A stretch of DNA of 53,235 bases from an uncultured Aquimarina sp. (GTDB lineage Bacteria; Bacteroidota; Bacteroidia; Flavobacteriales; Flavobacteriaceae): NCBI GenBank assembly GCA_947492105.1, contig CANLMN010000028.1, positions 1-53,235 on the forward strand. Direction: 5' to 3'. Of the stretch, positions 1 to 7,558 are shown piece after piece; the stretch's first letter is position 1, and each line of letters opens with the position of its first letter. The notes below the pieces were generated by a model. It searched no databases. It was not told the DNA's origin and saw only the letters and a program-made list of their open reading frames with translations. The position numbers were made by a program, and so were the translations under genes.

Positions 1-271
1 CATGATTTATATTTTTATAATGTTATACGTTATTTCTATTCGGATGTCCTTAGAAACACTTTGTTGTTGTTTTCTTTCGACAGTACAAAGATGGGTTATA
101 AATCAGGGGTATAACATGTTGTTTTTTCCTTATGGCTTACATATTTTTCCCAAAAAGGATAAATTACAGTAATAGCACTAAACAAGAGCGGAAATTATAA
201 GGGATACATGAGGATCATAATATACTAGACGTATTACTAGGGGACGATTTATTAGGCAGGAGTTTTGAAAA

Positions 272-1699
272 TTATTCTATCGCTGTATCCACATTCAACC
301 CCGCAGCATTAAACAGTCCTGCATTAGAGGAAAGCAGTTTTACCTTTAGGCTGTTTTCTTTGAGTCGTGCATTGATTAGGCTTTTTTCTCGTGAATTGAT
401 AAGGAATAATGAGCTTTCGCCCAAAGAAAATTTACGTTCCTCCGCAGTCACTAGGGCTGTATAATCAGTGACTATAGTGTTTATAAGAGTGTTTTGTTTT
501 TCTAGAGAGGCGATTTCTGTAGTAGCTGCTCTCATTTTGTTCTGAATGCTTAAAGAAGTTGAGGCACGTTCAAACCGCATATCTTGTATTTTTGCTTTGG
601 CTAATCGCAACTCTCCACGTTCTTTGCGAAGAAAGAGAGGGGTGCTGAAGGTTAGGCCACTTTTGTAATTAGCAGTGTTGAATTTGCTAATTTGATCGTA
701 TGTTGTAGAAAGAAAGTTGTACTGCAAATTGAGTTTGGGTAATAATTTATTTCTCTTTAAATTTCTATCTACCTTAAGGCTTTTAATTTTGTAGTCCAAA
801 GAACGCATTTTTGGGTGCGCAGTGATCAAGGCCTCGGTGTCTGTAATACCTTCGAGCATCAAGGAGGTTTCTAAGGTGGTAACTTCTGGCATGACAGGAA
901 GGACATTGTCTCGAAGTTCCATGGGAATATCGTTTACCCATAGGTAATTGCTGATTTTGAGAGCGGCCTTCTGTCTTTTGAGTGTGGCCGCCTCTAGGCT
1001 TAATTTACGATTTTGAAAGGTGATGCGAGCCTCGGTGGAGTCTATTGCCGCTTTGTCACCGACCTCAATACTACGTTTTATGCCATTAAAACGAATCAAA
1101 GCATTTTCTAAGTAATTGCGGTAAATTTTTTGTTCATTAGTAGCTTCAACCCATTCAAAATAAGTCTTTGCAGCCTCAAAAATTAATTCATTGACGATTA
1201 GGTCACGTTCTGCCTTGGTTTGTTCTCTAAAAAACTTGGCTTTTTTGAGCATTGCCATACGATCATTAATCAATAAGCCTTGTGCCAAAGAAAAAGATAC
1301 CCCCGCACTGTATAATCCATCTTCTGGAACCGTAAGATTGGGGTTGAGGAATTCACCACTGTTTTGTTCAAAGTTTGCTTTGAATTCTACACCATACCAT
1401 GTAGGAATTTTGAATGCAGCATTGAGTTGATCATAGTATTCGATGTTTTTGAACTTCTTGCGATCGTAGTCTACTTCAATTTTTGGATCAAATCCACCAC
1501 GAGCTTTTAATAAGTAAGCTTCGCCGATAGTTAGGTTGAGATTAGCTTGTTTCAGCAGAGGGTGATGTTGTTTGACATACCCTAGATACTCCTCGAATAG
1601 CAACTGTTGTTCTTGCAGAGGTGGGGTTTCTTGTCCTATAAATACATGTGTACAGGCAAGAAAATAAATGAAAACTATAGGGAGAATAGACTGCTTCAT
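272..1699 (-). CDS. TolC-family outer membrane efflux protein
   Basis: 475 aa, close to the usual TolC/OEP length. Residues 1-22 form a signal peptide ending near FIGQE. The rest has the two long, Ala/Lys/Glu/Leu-rich helical hairpins of OEP proteins: the first around residues 150-260, with a GDKAAIDSTEARITFQNRK-type segment, and the second around 350-450, ending with the EERKFSLGESSLFLINSREK stretch typical of the family. It would form the outer membrane channel of a tripartite exporter. It lies 10 nt after the HlyD gene and is the last gene of the TetR-ABC-HlyD-TolC operon. The exported substrate cannot be read from the sequence. Bases 1-271 downstream contain no gene that I can support. 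Confidence 0.88.
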   Translation of the reverse strand: MKQSILPIVFIYFLACTHVFIGQETPPLQEQQLLFEEYLGYVKQHHPLLKQANLNLTIGEAYLLKARGGFDPKIEVDYDRKKFKNIEYYDQLNAAFKIPTWYGVEFKANFEQNSGEFLNPNLTVPEDGLYSAGVSFSLAQGLLINDRMAMLKKAKFFREQTKAERDLIVNELIFEAAKTYFEWVEATNEQKIYRNYLENALIRFNGIKRSIEVGDKAAIDSTEARITFQNRKLSLEAATLKRQKAALKISNYLWVNDIPMELRDNVLPVMPEVTTLETSLMLEGITDTEALITAHPKMRSLDYKIKSLKVDRNLKRNKLLPKLNLQYNFLSTTYDQISKFNTANYKSGLTFSTPLFLRKERGELRLAKAKIQDMRFERASTSLSIQNKMRAATTEIASLEKQNTLINTIVTDYTALVTAEERKFSLGESSLFLINSREKSLINARLKENSLKVKLLSSNAGLFNAAGLNVDTAIE

Positions 1700-1709
1700 T
1701 GATTAATGT

Positions 1710-3065
1710 TTAGTTTTTTTTCTTGGATTCTTTCTTGCTTTTTGCCGGTGTATAATAGTTTGGAGGGAAACCATTGAGTTGTCTCCAGATCTCGTACCAG
1801 ATCGGCACGTCTTCTAATAGAGCGATGGTATAAGCTCCACTTCCGACCCTAAGATTTTGTGGCCAAGGGTGATCATTTTTATCCGGAGCGATCAGGATTC
1901 TGAATTTGCCATTGTCACTAATAAAAGTTTCTATGGCAACCACCTTACCACCATAGGTTCCAAATGCTGCATTGGGCCATCCACTGAAAAACATAGCTGG
2001 CCACCCATCAAACTGAATACGGACATCTTCATTTAGATGCATTAACGGTAGATCAATAGGTGCTACAAAAGTCTCTACTGCGATATCATAGTTTGCAGGC
2101 ATGATTCCAACCAATTGTTCTCCTTCTTTAAAAGTTTCTCCAATTCCCGTTTTTATAGCCTTGTTGATATAGCCCGTTTGGGGGGCTGTAATGTAGTACA
2201 TGGCATTTCTGATAGCGTAACTAGATGCTTGGTTTTCTAGTTTAGAAACTTGTGCCTCAGCTTCGAACTGACTGGATTCCGCGGTGAACTTGTTACTTTG
2301 TGATTTGGCAATCTTATCAGCATAAGAAGCGGTAACTCTACTGATTTCTAGAGAAGCATTAATCATTTCATTTTTACTGGCCAATAGTTTGTTCTCTTGC
2401 GAGATTAATTTGGCCTGTGTCTCTTGTAATTTCAAACGTTTTGCCTCTACATCCGTTAAGGCTTTAAGCCCTTCTTGCTGTAGTGTTATCGTACGGTTAT
2501 ACTGTCGTTCGGCAATTTGTAAATTTGTTTTGGCAGCTTCTAGATCAATGCTATCACTCTGTACTTTGAATTTGGATTGTTTGAGTTTATTTTTGGCCTG
2601 AGATAGTTTTAGTCCCAACTCTCTTTGTAATGCAGATGCTTGTTTTTCTAGCGCATTAATTTTGTCTTTGTACGATACTACAGAACGGTTTTTTGCATCT
2701 CGTTGCTGATTAGTTCGTTCTACTAGTCTGGGGTCTTGATATTCAGTTTTTATTTCAGAAATAAATAGAATTGTATCTCCTTTTTGGACTAGATCCCCCT
2801 CTTTGACGTACCATTTTTCTATTCGACCAGGAATGGGGGATTGGATCGTTTGTGGCCGCTGTCCAGGGGTTAGTGTGGTCAAATAACCATTGCCAGTAAC
2901 GTTTTGAGTCCATGGAAAGAACAAAAAGATAAAACCAAAAATGGCAAATCCACCTAGAAATCGATTAAAAAGTTTGAAGTGTTTGGAATGAAAAGCTTTT
3001 GTATGCGCTGAATACCCCTCAAGCGATACCTTTTTGTTGACACTGTTATGAGATATATTTAACAT
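1710..3065 (-). CDS. HlyD-family membrane fusion (periplasmic adaptor) protein
   Basis: 451 aa from the chosen start MLNISHN, which begins 1 nt after the ABC gene stop. An upstream start at 3086 would overlap that gene by 20 nt. One transmembrane helix lies near residues 35-55 (FAIFGFIFLFFPW). A biotinyl-lipoyl half-domain follows (IPGRIEKWYVKEGDLVQKGDTI). Next come a long coiled coil of about 140 residues rich in Gln/Lys/Glu/Leu, a second lipoyl half (APQTGYINKAIKTGIGETFKEGEQLVGI) and a beta-barrel region. This is the standard HlyD order. It should bridge the inner membrane ABC protein and the TolC-like channel encoded next to it. Confidence 0.9.
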   Translation of the reverse strand: MLNISHNSVNKKVSLEGYSAHTKAFHSKHFKLFNRFLGGFAIFGFIFLFFPWTQNVTGNGYLTTLTPGQRPQTIQSPIPGRIEKWYVKEGDLVQKGDTILFISEIKTEYQDPRLVERTNQQRDAKNRSVVSYKDKINALEKQASALQRELGLKLSQAKNKLKQSKFKVQSDSIDLEAAKTNLQIAERQYNRTITLQQEGLKALTDVEAKRLKLQETQAKLISQENKLLASKNEMINASLEISRVTASYADKIAKSQSNKFTAESSQFEAEAQVSKLENQASSYAIRNAMYYITAPQTGYINKAIKTGIGETFKEGEQLVGIMPANYDIAVETFVAPIDLPLMHLNEDVRIQFDGWPAMFFSGWPNAAFGTYGGKVVAIETFISDNGKFRILIAPDKNDHPWPQNLRVGSGAYTIALLEDVPIWYEIWRQLNGFPPNYYTPAKSKKESKKKN

Positions 3066-3066
3066 A

Positions 3067-4737
3067 TTAATTTCTTTTTTTAGCAATAATTTTACCTTCT
3101 ACAATTTTAATGGAACGATTACACTGTTTTTTCCAGTAATCGTTTTGACTGGCTACAACAAGAGCCCAAGGTCGCTCTGGAGCAACCAAATAATTGATGA
3201 TACGCTCAGCTTCTTTGGGGTCAAAGTGTTCTAATGGATCTTTGAGTAATAAGAGCTTGGGTTCATTGATTATTGCTCGTGCAAGGATGATTCGTTTGGA
3301 CACGGTATGTGGGATTTGTTGACCTTCTGGATACAACATTGTTTTGAGTCCCATGGGTTGTTCTTTGATAAAATCAATTAGACCAACAGTTTTCAGAATT
3401 GAGTGTAGCTTTTCTTGTGCTATAGCTGGGTTTCCAAAAGTGATGTTTTCCAAAATAGTGCCTTCAAATGGGGATTGAGAGGGCAGGACCTGACCTATAT
3501 AAGCACGATATTCTGTCATACAAACCCCTTTGATAGAGGTATCATTGACGTATAATGTTCCGTTTGTAGGGGTGATCAAGCCAGAAAAAATCTTGAGCAG
3601 GGTTGTTTTTCCAGATCCAGAATTACCGTCTAGATGTATACGATCTAGGTGGGATATATCAAATTCTGCACACTGTATGATCTCAAGACCATCTGGAGTT
3701 GTATATTTTACGTTGTCTAGTTCAATTTTTAGTTCATGATTATTTGCAAAAGGGTCGACACCTTTTTGTTCTTCTAACTCTTTGTCAACTATTTGACCTA
3801 TTTTTTCTAAAGAAGTAAGAACGTCATAAAATGATTCTAAACCGCGTATTAATTTTTCCACAGAGCTGATAACTAGAAGTATAATTATTTCTGCAGCTAC
3901 AAACTGGCCAATGTTCATCTGTTGATTTAATACTAGGAGTCCTCCAATGATCAATAAACCTGCTGTGACAAGAATTTTGAACCCCACCATTTGTATGAAT
4001 TGGATTAATAGTATTCTAAAGTGATTTTCTCTTGCTTTTAAATAGCCTGTAGTCAACTCGTCATTACGTTGCATGGCAAGCTGTGTTTTTCCAGATAGTT
4101 TGAAACTAATGAGAGATCGTGCGATTTCTTGAATCCAGTGTGCTACTTTGTATTTGTTTTTGGATTCGTACAAACTTGTTTCTAATCCTTTTTTGGCAGT
4201 AAACTTGAATACGATATAAATAAGAATGACAAGTAAAAAACCATAGATTATAAAGAATGGATGATAGAAAGAAAGGAGTAGTAATCCAAAAAATATTTGA
4301 AGAAATGCCGCAGGGAAATCAATTAGAATTTTAGGCAACCCCTTCTGGACGGTTAATATGTCAAAAAATCGATTCGCAAGTTCTGGAGGATAGTAATTAC
4401 GTAATTCAGATAACTTTATTTTTGGAAAACGATAGGCAAACTCAAAGGATGCACGTGTAAACATTTTTTGTTGTATGTTTTCCAAAATACGGAGTTGCAT
4501 CATTTGTAAAATGCCTTGAAACGCTGTGCCTAGTGTCACAAGTACGACCAAAATGATCCAAGAGCTGGATACTTGTGCACCCTGAATCAAATTAATGATA
4601 GCTTGAATCCCCAAGGGAAGGGAAAGCGAAACTATTCCTGCAAATATGGCGTAATAAATTACTTGTCTAATATCTTTCCTGTCTAGCTGCAAGAGATTGA
4701 TAAAACGTTGCCAAGGTGTCATTGGAGTTGTTGCCAT
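3067..4737 (-). CDS. ABC transporter, fused permease/ATPase with degenerate ATPase motifs
   Basis: 556 aa. The N-terminal half is a six-helix exporter-type membrane domain (about residues 20-310). The C-terminal half is a nucleotide-binding domain with an intact Walker A (GNSGSGKTT, Lys about 377) and a recognisable Q-loop (GQVLPSQSPFEGT). The rest is abnormal. The signature LSGGQ region reads roughly IPHTVS. The Walker B segment is LLLLKDP, with Lys about 499 where Asp is expected and Asp 500 where the catalytic Glu is expected. The H-loop His is replaced by Gln about 531 (VVASQND). There is no peptidase domain. It lies 1 nt from both the TetR gene and the HlyD gene, so it is clearly the inner membrane part of this exporter. 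ATP binding looks possible; normal hydrolysis is doubtful unless it has an unseen partner. Confidence 0.88.
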   Translation of the reverse strand: MATTPMTPWQRFINLLQLDRKDIRQVIYYAIFAGIVSLSLPLGIQAIINLIQGAQVSSSWIILVVLVTLGTAFQGILQMMQLRILENIQQKMFTRASFEFAYRFPKIKLSELRNYYPPELANRFFDILTVQKGLPKILIDFPAAFLQIFFGLLLLSFYHPFFIIYGFLLVILIYIVFKFTAKKGLETSLYESKNKYKVAHWIQEIARSLISFKLSGKTQLAMQRNDELTTGYLKARENHFRILLIQFIQMVGFKILVTAGLLIIGGLLVLNQQMNIGQFVAAEIIILLVISSVEKLIRGLESFYDVLTSLEKIGQIVDKELEEQKGVDPFANNHELKIELDNVKYTTPDGLEIIQCAEFDISHLDRIHLDGNSGSGKTTLLKIFSGLITPTNGTLYVNDTSIKGVCMTEYRAYIGQVLPSQSPFEGTILENITFGNPAIAQEKLHSILKTVGLIDFIKEQPMGLKTMLYPEGQQIPHTVSKRIILARAIINEPKLLLLKDPLEHFDPKEAERIINYLVAPERPWALVVASQNDYWKKQCNRSIKIVEGKIIAKKRN

Positions 4738-4738
4738 A

Positions 4739-5416
4739 CTAGGTTGTTTTTAGGGTTTTAAGGACAAGATCCTGAAAAAAATCAGTGGGTGATATAGTGT
4801 CCGAACAATCGGTTATAGAGGTGAAATGTTCTTTTAGAAAATGTTGATGTAACGAACCTTCTATGATCATACTCGAAAGCGATGCTGCATAAAGATAGGT
4901 CGGATTTACGGCATTAATCATAGAGGATAACCGGGTTACTAAACGCTTATAAATAGCAAAATAACCTTCTTTGTTCTCGGTGTCCACTTCTTTTGTCAAA
5001 TAAGATTTACTGTATTCGGAGATGACAATCTTACCCAGCTTTACTTCATTGATATGTGAGAAAGATGAATCTTCCTTGATCGATTGACAAATGATTTGGA
5101 TAGCTCTTTTGAGTTTTTCTTCTTTGTCTGGCATGGCATTTGTTCCAAAGACTAATTGATACTCGATCCAGCCCCAATACCATGAGGTGAGATAAAGTAA
5201 TAACTTGTGTTTGTTTTCAAAATACCGATAAATGGAGCTTTCATTGGAGCTTATGAGTTTTCCTAGTTTTTTGAAATTAAAGTTTTCGAATCCAATCTCA
5301 TCAATTAGTATGATGCTGAATTGTATAATACGTTTACCTAAGTCAGAACTGTTAGGGTCTTTGACATAGATTTTGTTGTTAACTTTTATGGTTAAAGAAG
5401 ATAGTAATTGATCCAT
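4739..5416 (-). CDS. TetR-family transcriptional regulator
   Basis: 225 aa. The N-terminal helix-turn-helix spans about residues 28-75 and includes IGFENFNFKKLGKLISSNESSIYRYFENKHKLLLYL, a clear TetR-type DNA-binding helix and its 'YRYF.nK..LL' continuation. The C-terminal helical domain has no recognisable ligand signature. It is the first gene of the export operon, with a 1-nt gap to the ABC gene. A perfect palindrome lies 26-42 nt upstream of its start codon, so it probably represses its own operon. Family assignment is firm; the inducer is unknown. Confidence 0.87.
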   Translation of the reverse strand: MDQLLSSLTIKVNNKIYVKDPNSSDLGKRIIQFSIILIDEIGFENFNFKKLGKLISSNESSIYRYFENKHKLLLYLTSWYWGWIEYQLVFGTNAMPDKEEKLKRAIQIICQSIKEDSSFSHINEVKLGKIVISEYSKSYLTKEVDTENKEGYFAIYKRLVTRLSSMINAVNPTYLYAASLSSMIIEGSLHQHFLKEHFTSITDCSDTISPTDFFQDLVLKTLKTT

Positions 5417-5812
5417 TGTTAATATTATTACACTGTAAATATAATAGTATTACTATTAATATCCAATAGATCACTTTTAGTTTACGAATCTTTGATGTTA
5501 AATTTTTCAAAAATTAATAGTATTTGTGGTTTTTAGAGTATCAGAAAGCCTAGAGCTAATGGCTACAGTTTAATTTTCAAAAAAGAAATGGTAAAAAATA
5601 AAGGAGGTAATTGTGACCTGCAAGTAGTATTTAATTGGCACGAGCTAGATAGAAAGGAATACCGTGCGGACATTACATCTTATATTAGTTTTTGATCCTT
5701 TGTCATAATAAGAAGTTTGTCGTATAAATTACACTAAGAAATATGTTAAAACACTTTTCTATTTGTAAATTGCATGCTTTATTTTATTCATTTATTAGTA
5801 AGTATAACCAAA
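5417..5812. other. Divergent intergenic region between TetR operon and uxaC
   Basis: 396 bases without a supportable gene. It should hold the promoters for the TetR operon (minus) and uxaC (plus). Besides the 17-nt palindrome and its half-site I see no repeat, RNA gene or terminator, and no convincing TTTG / TAnnTTTG promoter pair. Confidence 0.5.
5442..5458. promoter_or_regulatory. Candidate TetR operator (17-nt perfect palindrome)
   Basis: TAATAGTATTACTATTA reads the same on both strands around a single central base. It lies 26 nt upstream of the TetR start codon, where an autorepressor site is expected. A half-site (TAATAGTATT) recurs at 5515-5524. Symmetry and position are seen directly; binding by the adjacent TetR protein is inferred. 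AT-rich DNA yields chance palindromes, but a perfect 17-mer at this place is unlikely to be one. Confidence 0.55.
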
Positions 5813-7222
5813 ATGGCCAAAAACACCTTTCTAGACGAAAACTTTTTACTACAAAACGATTTTTCCAGAACACTATACCACGATTACGCAAAAGAGTTAC
5901 CTATTATAGATTATCATAACCATTTGTCTCCCAAGGATATTTGCGAGAACAGACAGTTTAATGATATCAGTGAGGCCTGGCTAGAAGGGGATCATTATAA
6001 GTGGCGAGCTATGAGGACCTACGGTGTCAATGAGAGATATATCACAGGAGACGCGAATGGAAGAGAGAAGTTAGGTAAATGGGCAGAGACGGTACCGTAT
6101 ACCTTGCGTAATCCTTTATATCATTGGTCACATTTGGAACTACAAAGATATTTTGGAATTCATGAATTACTAACACCAGAGAATGCAGACAAAATTTATG
6201 AAGATACCAAAGGACAATTACAGCAATCATCACACACTACTTTGGGGTTGCTACATATGGCAAATGTAGAGTCGGTATGTACAACAGATGACCCTATTGA
6301 TGATTTGTCTTATCATATAGCATTTGCAAAACAAGGTAATGCGTTAAGAGCACTACCTACTTTTCGTCCTGACAAGGCATTTGCCGTGGAGGATCCCAAG
6401 AGTTATAATGCATATATAACACAATTAAGTGCAGTATCTGGTATTGCAATTGTGAGTTATGATACCTTATTAGAGGCTTTGGAAAATAGGATGGATTATT
6501 TTCATGAAACAGGTTGTCGTTTGTCCGATCATGGATTGGGGGAACTGCCGTTTTTTAAGTTAGGAAGATATAATGTTGCTACACTTTTTGAAAGGTTAAG
6601 GGAACACAAAGTACTAGATCCACAGGAGGTGGAGTATTTCAAATTTGTAACCTTACAATTTTTGAGTAAAGGTTATCACAAAAGAGGATGGGTACAACAA
6701 TTCCATTTAGGAGCAATACGGAATAATAATAAACGTCTTCTAAAACAATGTGGGCCGGATACAGGTTTTGATTCAATAGGGGACTACAGACAGGCAGAAG
6801 GGTTGAGTGGATATCTTAATGCTTTGGATTCTACAGATCAATTAGGGAAGACTATTCTATATAACTTGAATCCATCTCTCAATGAGGTTTTTGCAACTAT
6901 GGCAGGTAATTTTAATGACGGCTCCGTATCCAAAGGAAAAGTCCAGTATGGAGCGGCATGGTGGTTCTTGGATCAGAAAGACGGGATGGAAAAACATCTA
7001 AATACTTTGTCGAGCTTGGGGATGTTGAGTTGTTTTGTTGGGATGTTGACTGATTCTAGGAGTTTTTTGTCGTTTCCAAGACATGAGTATTTTCGTCGAA
7101 TCCTTTGTAATTTGATAGGGAATGATGTAGCCAAAGGAGAATTGCCGAATGATGAGAAGTGGCTCGGAAAGATTGTAGGTGATATCTGTTATACAAATGC
7201 CAAGGGCTATTTTGATTTTTAA
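5813..7222 (+). CDS. uxaC: Uronate isomerase (glucuronate/galacturonate isomerase)
   Basis: 469 aa from the start MAKNTFLDENFLL. An in-frame ATG at 5774 would add 13 hydrophobic residues that are not part of the family. The UxaC pattern is strong from end to end: DYHNHLSPKDI near the N-terminus (metal-binding His residues), VCTTDDPIDDLSYH, LPTFRPDKAF, GYHKRGWVQQFHLGAIRNNN, and the C-terminal GMLTDSRSFLSFPRHEYFRRILC. It converts D-glucuronate to D-fructuronate in the cytoplasm, the first step of the branch completed by the SDR at 22144 and UxuA at 23011. It stands alone on the plus strand, convergent with the GH2 gene. A repeat with a strong hairpin follows it and may end transcription. Confidence 0.96.
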   Translation: MAKNTFLDENFLLQNDFSRTLYHDYAKELPIIDYHNHLSPKDICENRQFNDISEAWLEGDHYKWRAMRTYGVNERYITGDANGREKLGKWAETVPYTLRNPLYHWSHLELQRYFGIHELLTPENADKIYEDTKGQLQQSSHTTLGLLHMANVESVCTTDDPIDDLSYHIAFAKQGNALRALPTFRPDKAFAVEDPKSYNAYITQLSAVSGIAIVSYDTLLEALENRMDYFHETGCRLSDHGLGELPFFKLGRYNVATLFERLREHKVLDPQEVEYFKFVTLQFLSKGYHKRGWVQQFHLGAIRNNNKRLLKQCGPDTGFDSIGDYRQAEGLSGYLNALDSTDQLGKTILYNLNPSLNEVFATMAGNFNDGSVSKGKVQYGAAWWFLDQKDGMEKHLNTLSSLGMLSCFVGMLTDSRSFLSFPRHEYFRRILCNLIGNDVAKGELPNDEKWLGKIVGDICYTNAKGYFDF

Positions 7223-7246
7223 TAGTTATTGCTAATCAAAATATAT

Positions 7247-7396
7247 TACCAGTCAAAATGTAATAGTAGACCAGAATAATTCAACTATTTTTCGCTAAAA
7301 AATTCAAGCATAGCCTTAGCTACGTTTTAATTTTTTAGCGAAAAACTAGTAGAAAAAGAACCGAATTATTAGCCTGTAATTATTTTTTGAATGGTA
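7247..7396. repeat. MITE-like intergenic repeat, copy 1
   Basis: About 150 bp, starting TACCAGTC and ending GAATGGTA, so the ends are inverted. It contains a perfect 17-bp inverted repeat (arms 7288-7304 and 7329-7345, TTTTTCGCTAAAAAATT) around a 24-nt loop. Closely similar sequence recurs at 20485-20646 and 30475-30798. The shared core includes TTCAAGCATAGCCTTAGCTA and the outer segment TAGTAGAAAAAGAA. It has no coding capacity. It lies between convergent genes, where the hairpin may also act as a terminator. Confidence 0.75.
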
Positions 7397-7558
7397 CAAG
7401 ATTTTTTTGTTTCAGCTTCAGTAGCAACATTAAGCATAGCCTTATCTATAGAATATATAAACAAGGCATTTAGATGGAAAAAGAACAAGGTGATATGCGA
7501 CGTTATATAACCGATTTGGTGTTATTCGTATAGCACAAAACTTTAGATTATAAGAATG
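7397..7558. repeat. Partial copy of a second intergenic repeat, then unassigned DNA
   Basis: Bases 7398-7450 (ATTTTTTTGTTTCAGCTTCA, then AGCAACATTAAGCATAGC) match the interior of the nested element at 30557-30717 (TTTTTTTGTTTCAGCTTGAG, then AGCAACATCAAGCATAGC). Only one side is recognisable, so this appears to be a decayed or truncated relative. I see nothing else in the remaining bases before the GH2 stop codon. Confidence 0.45.
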
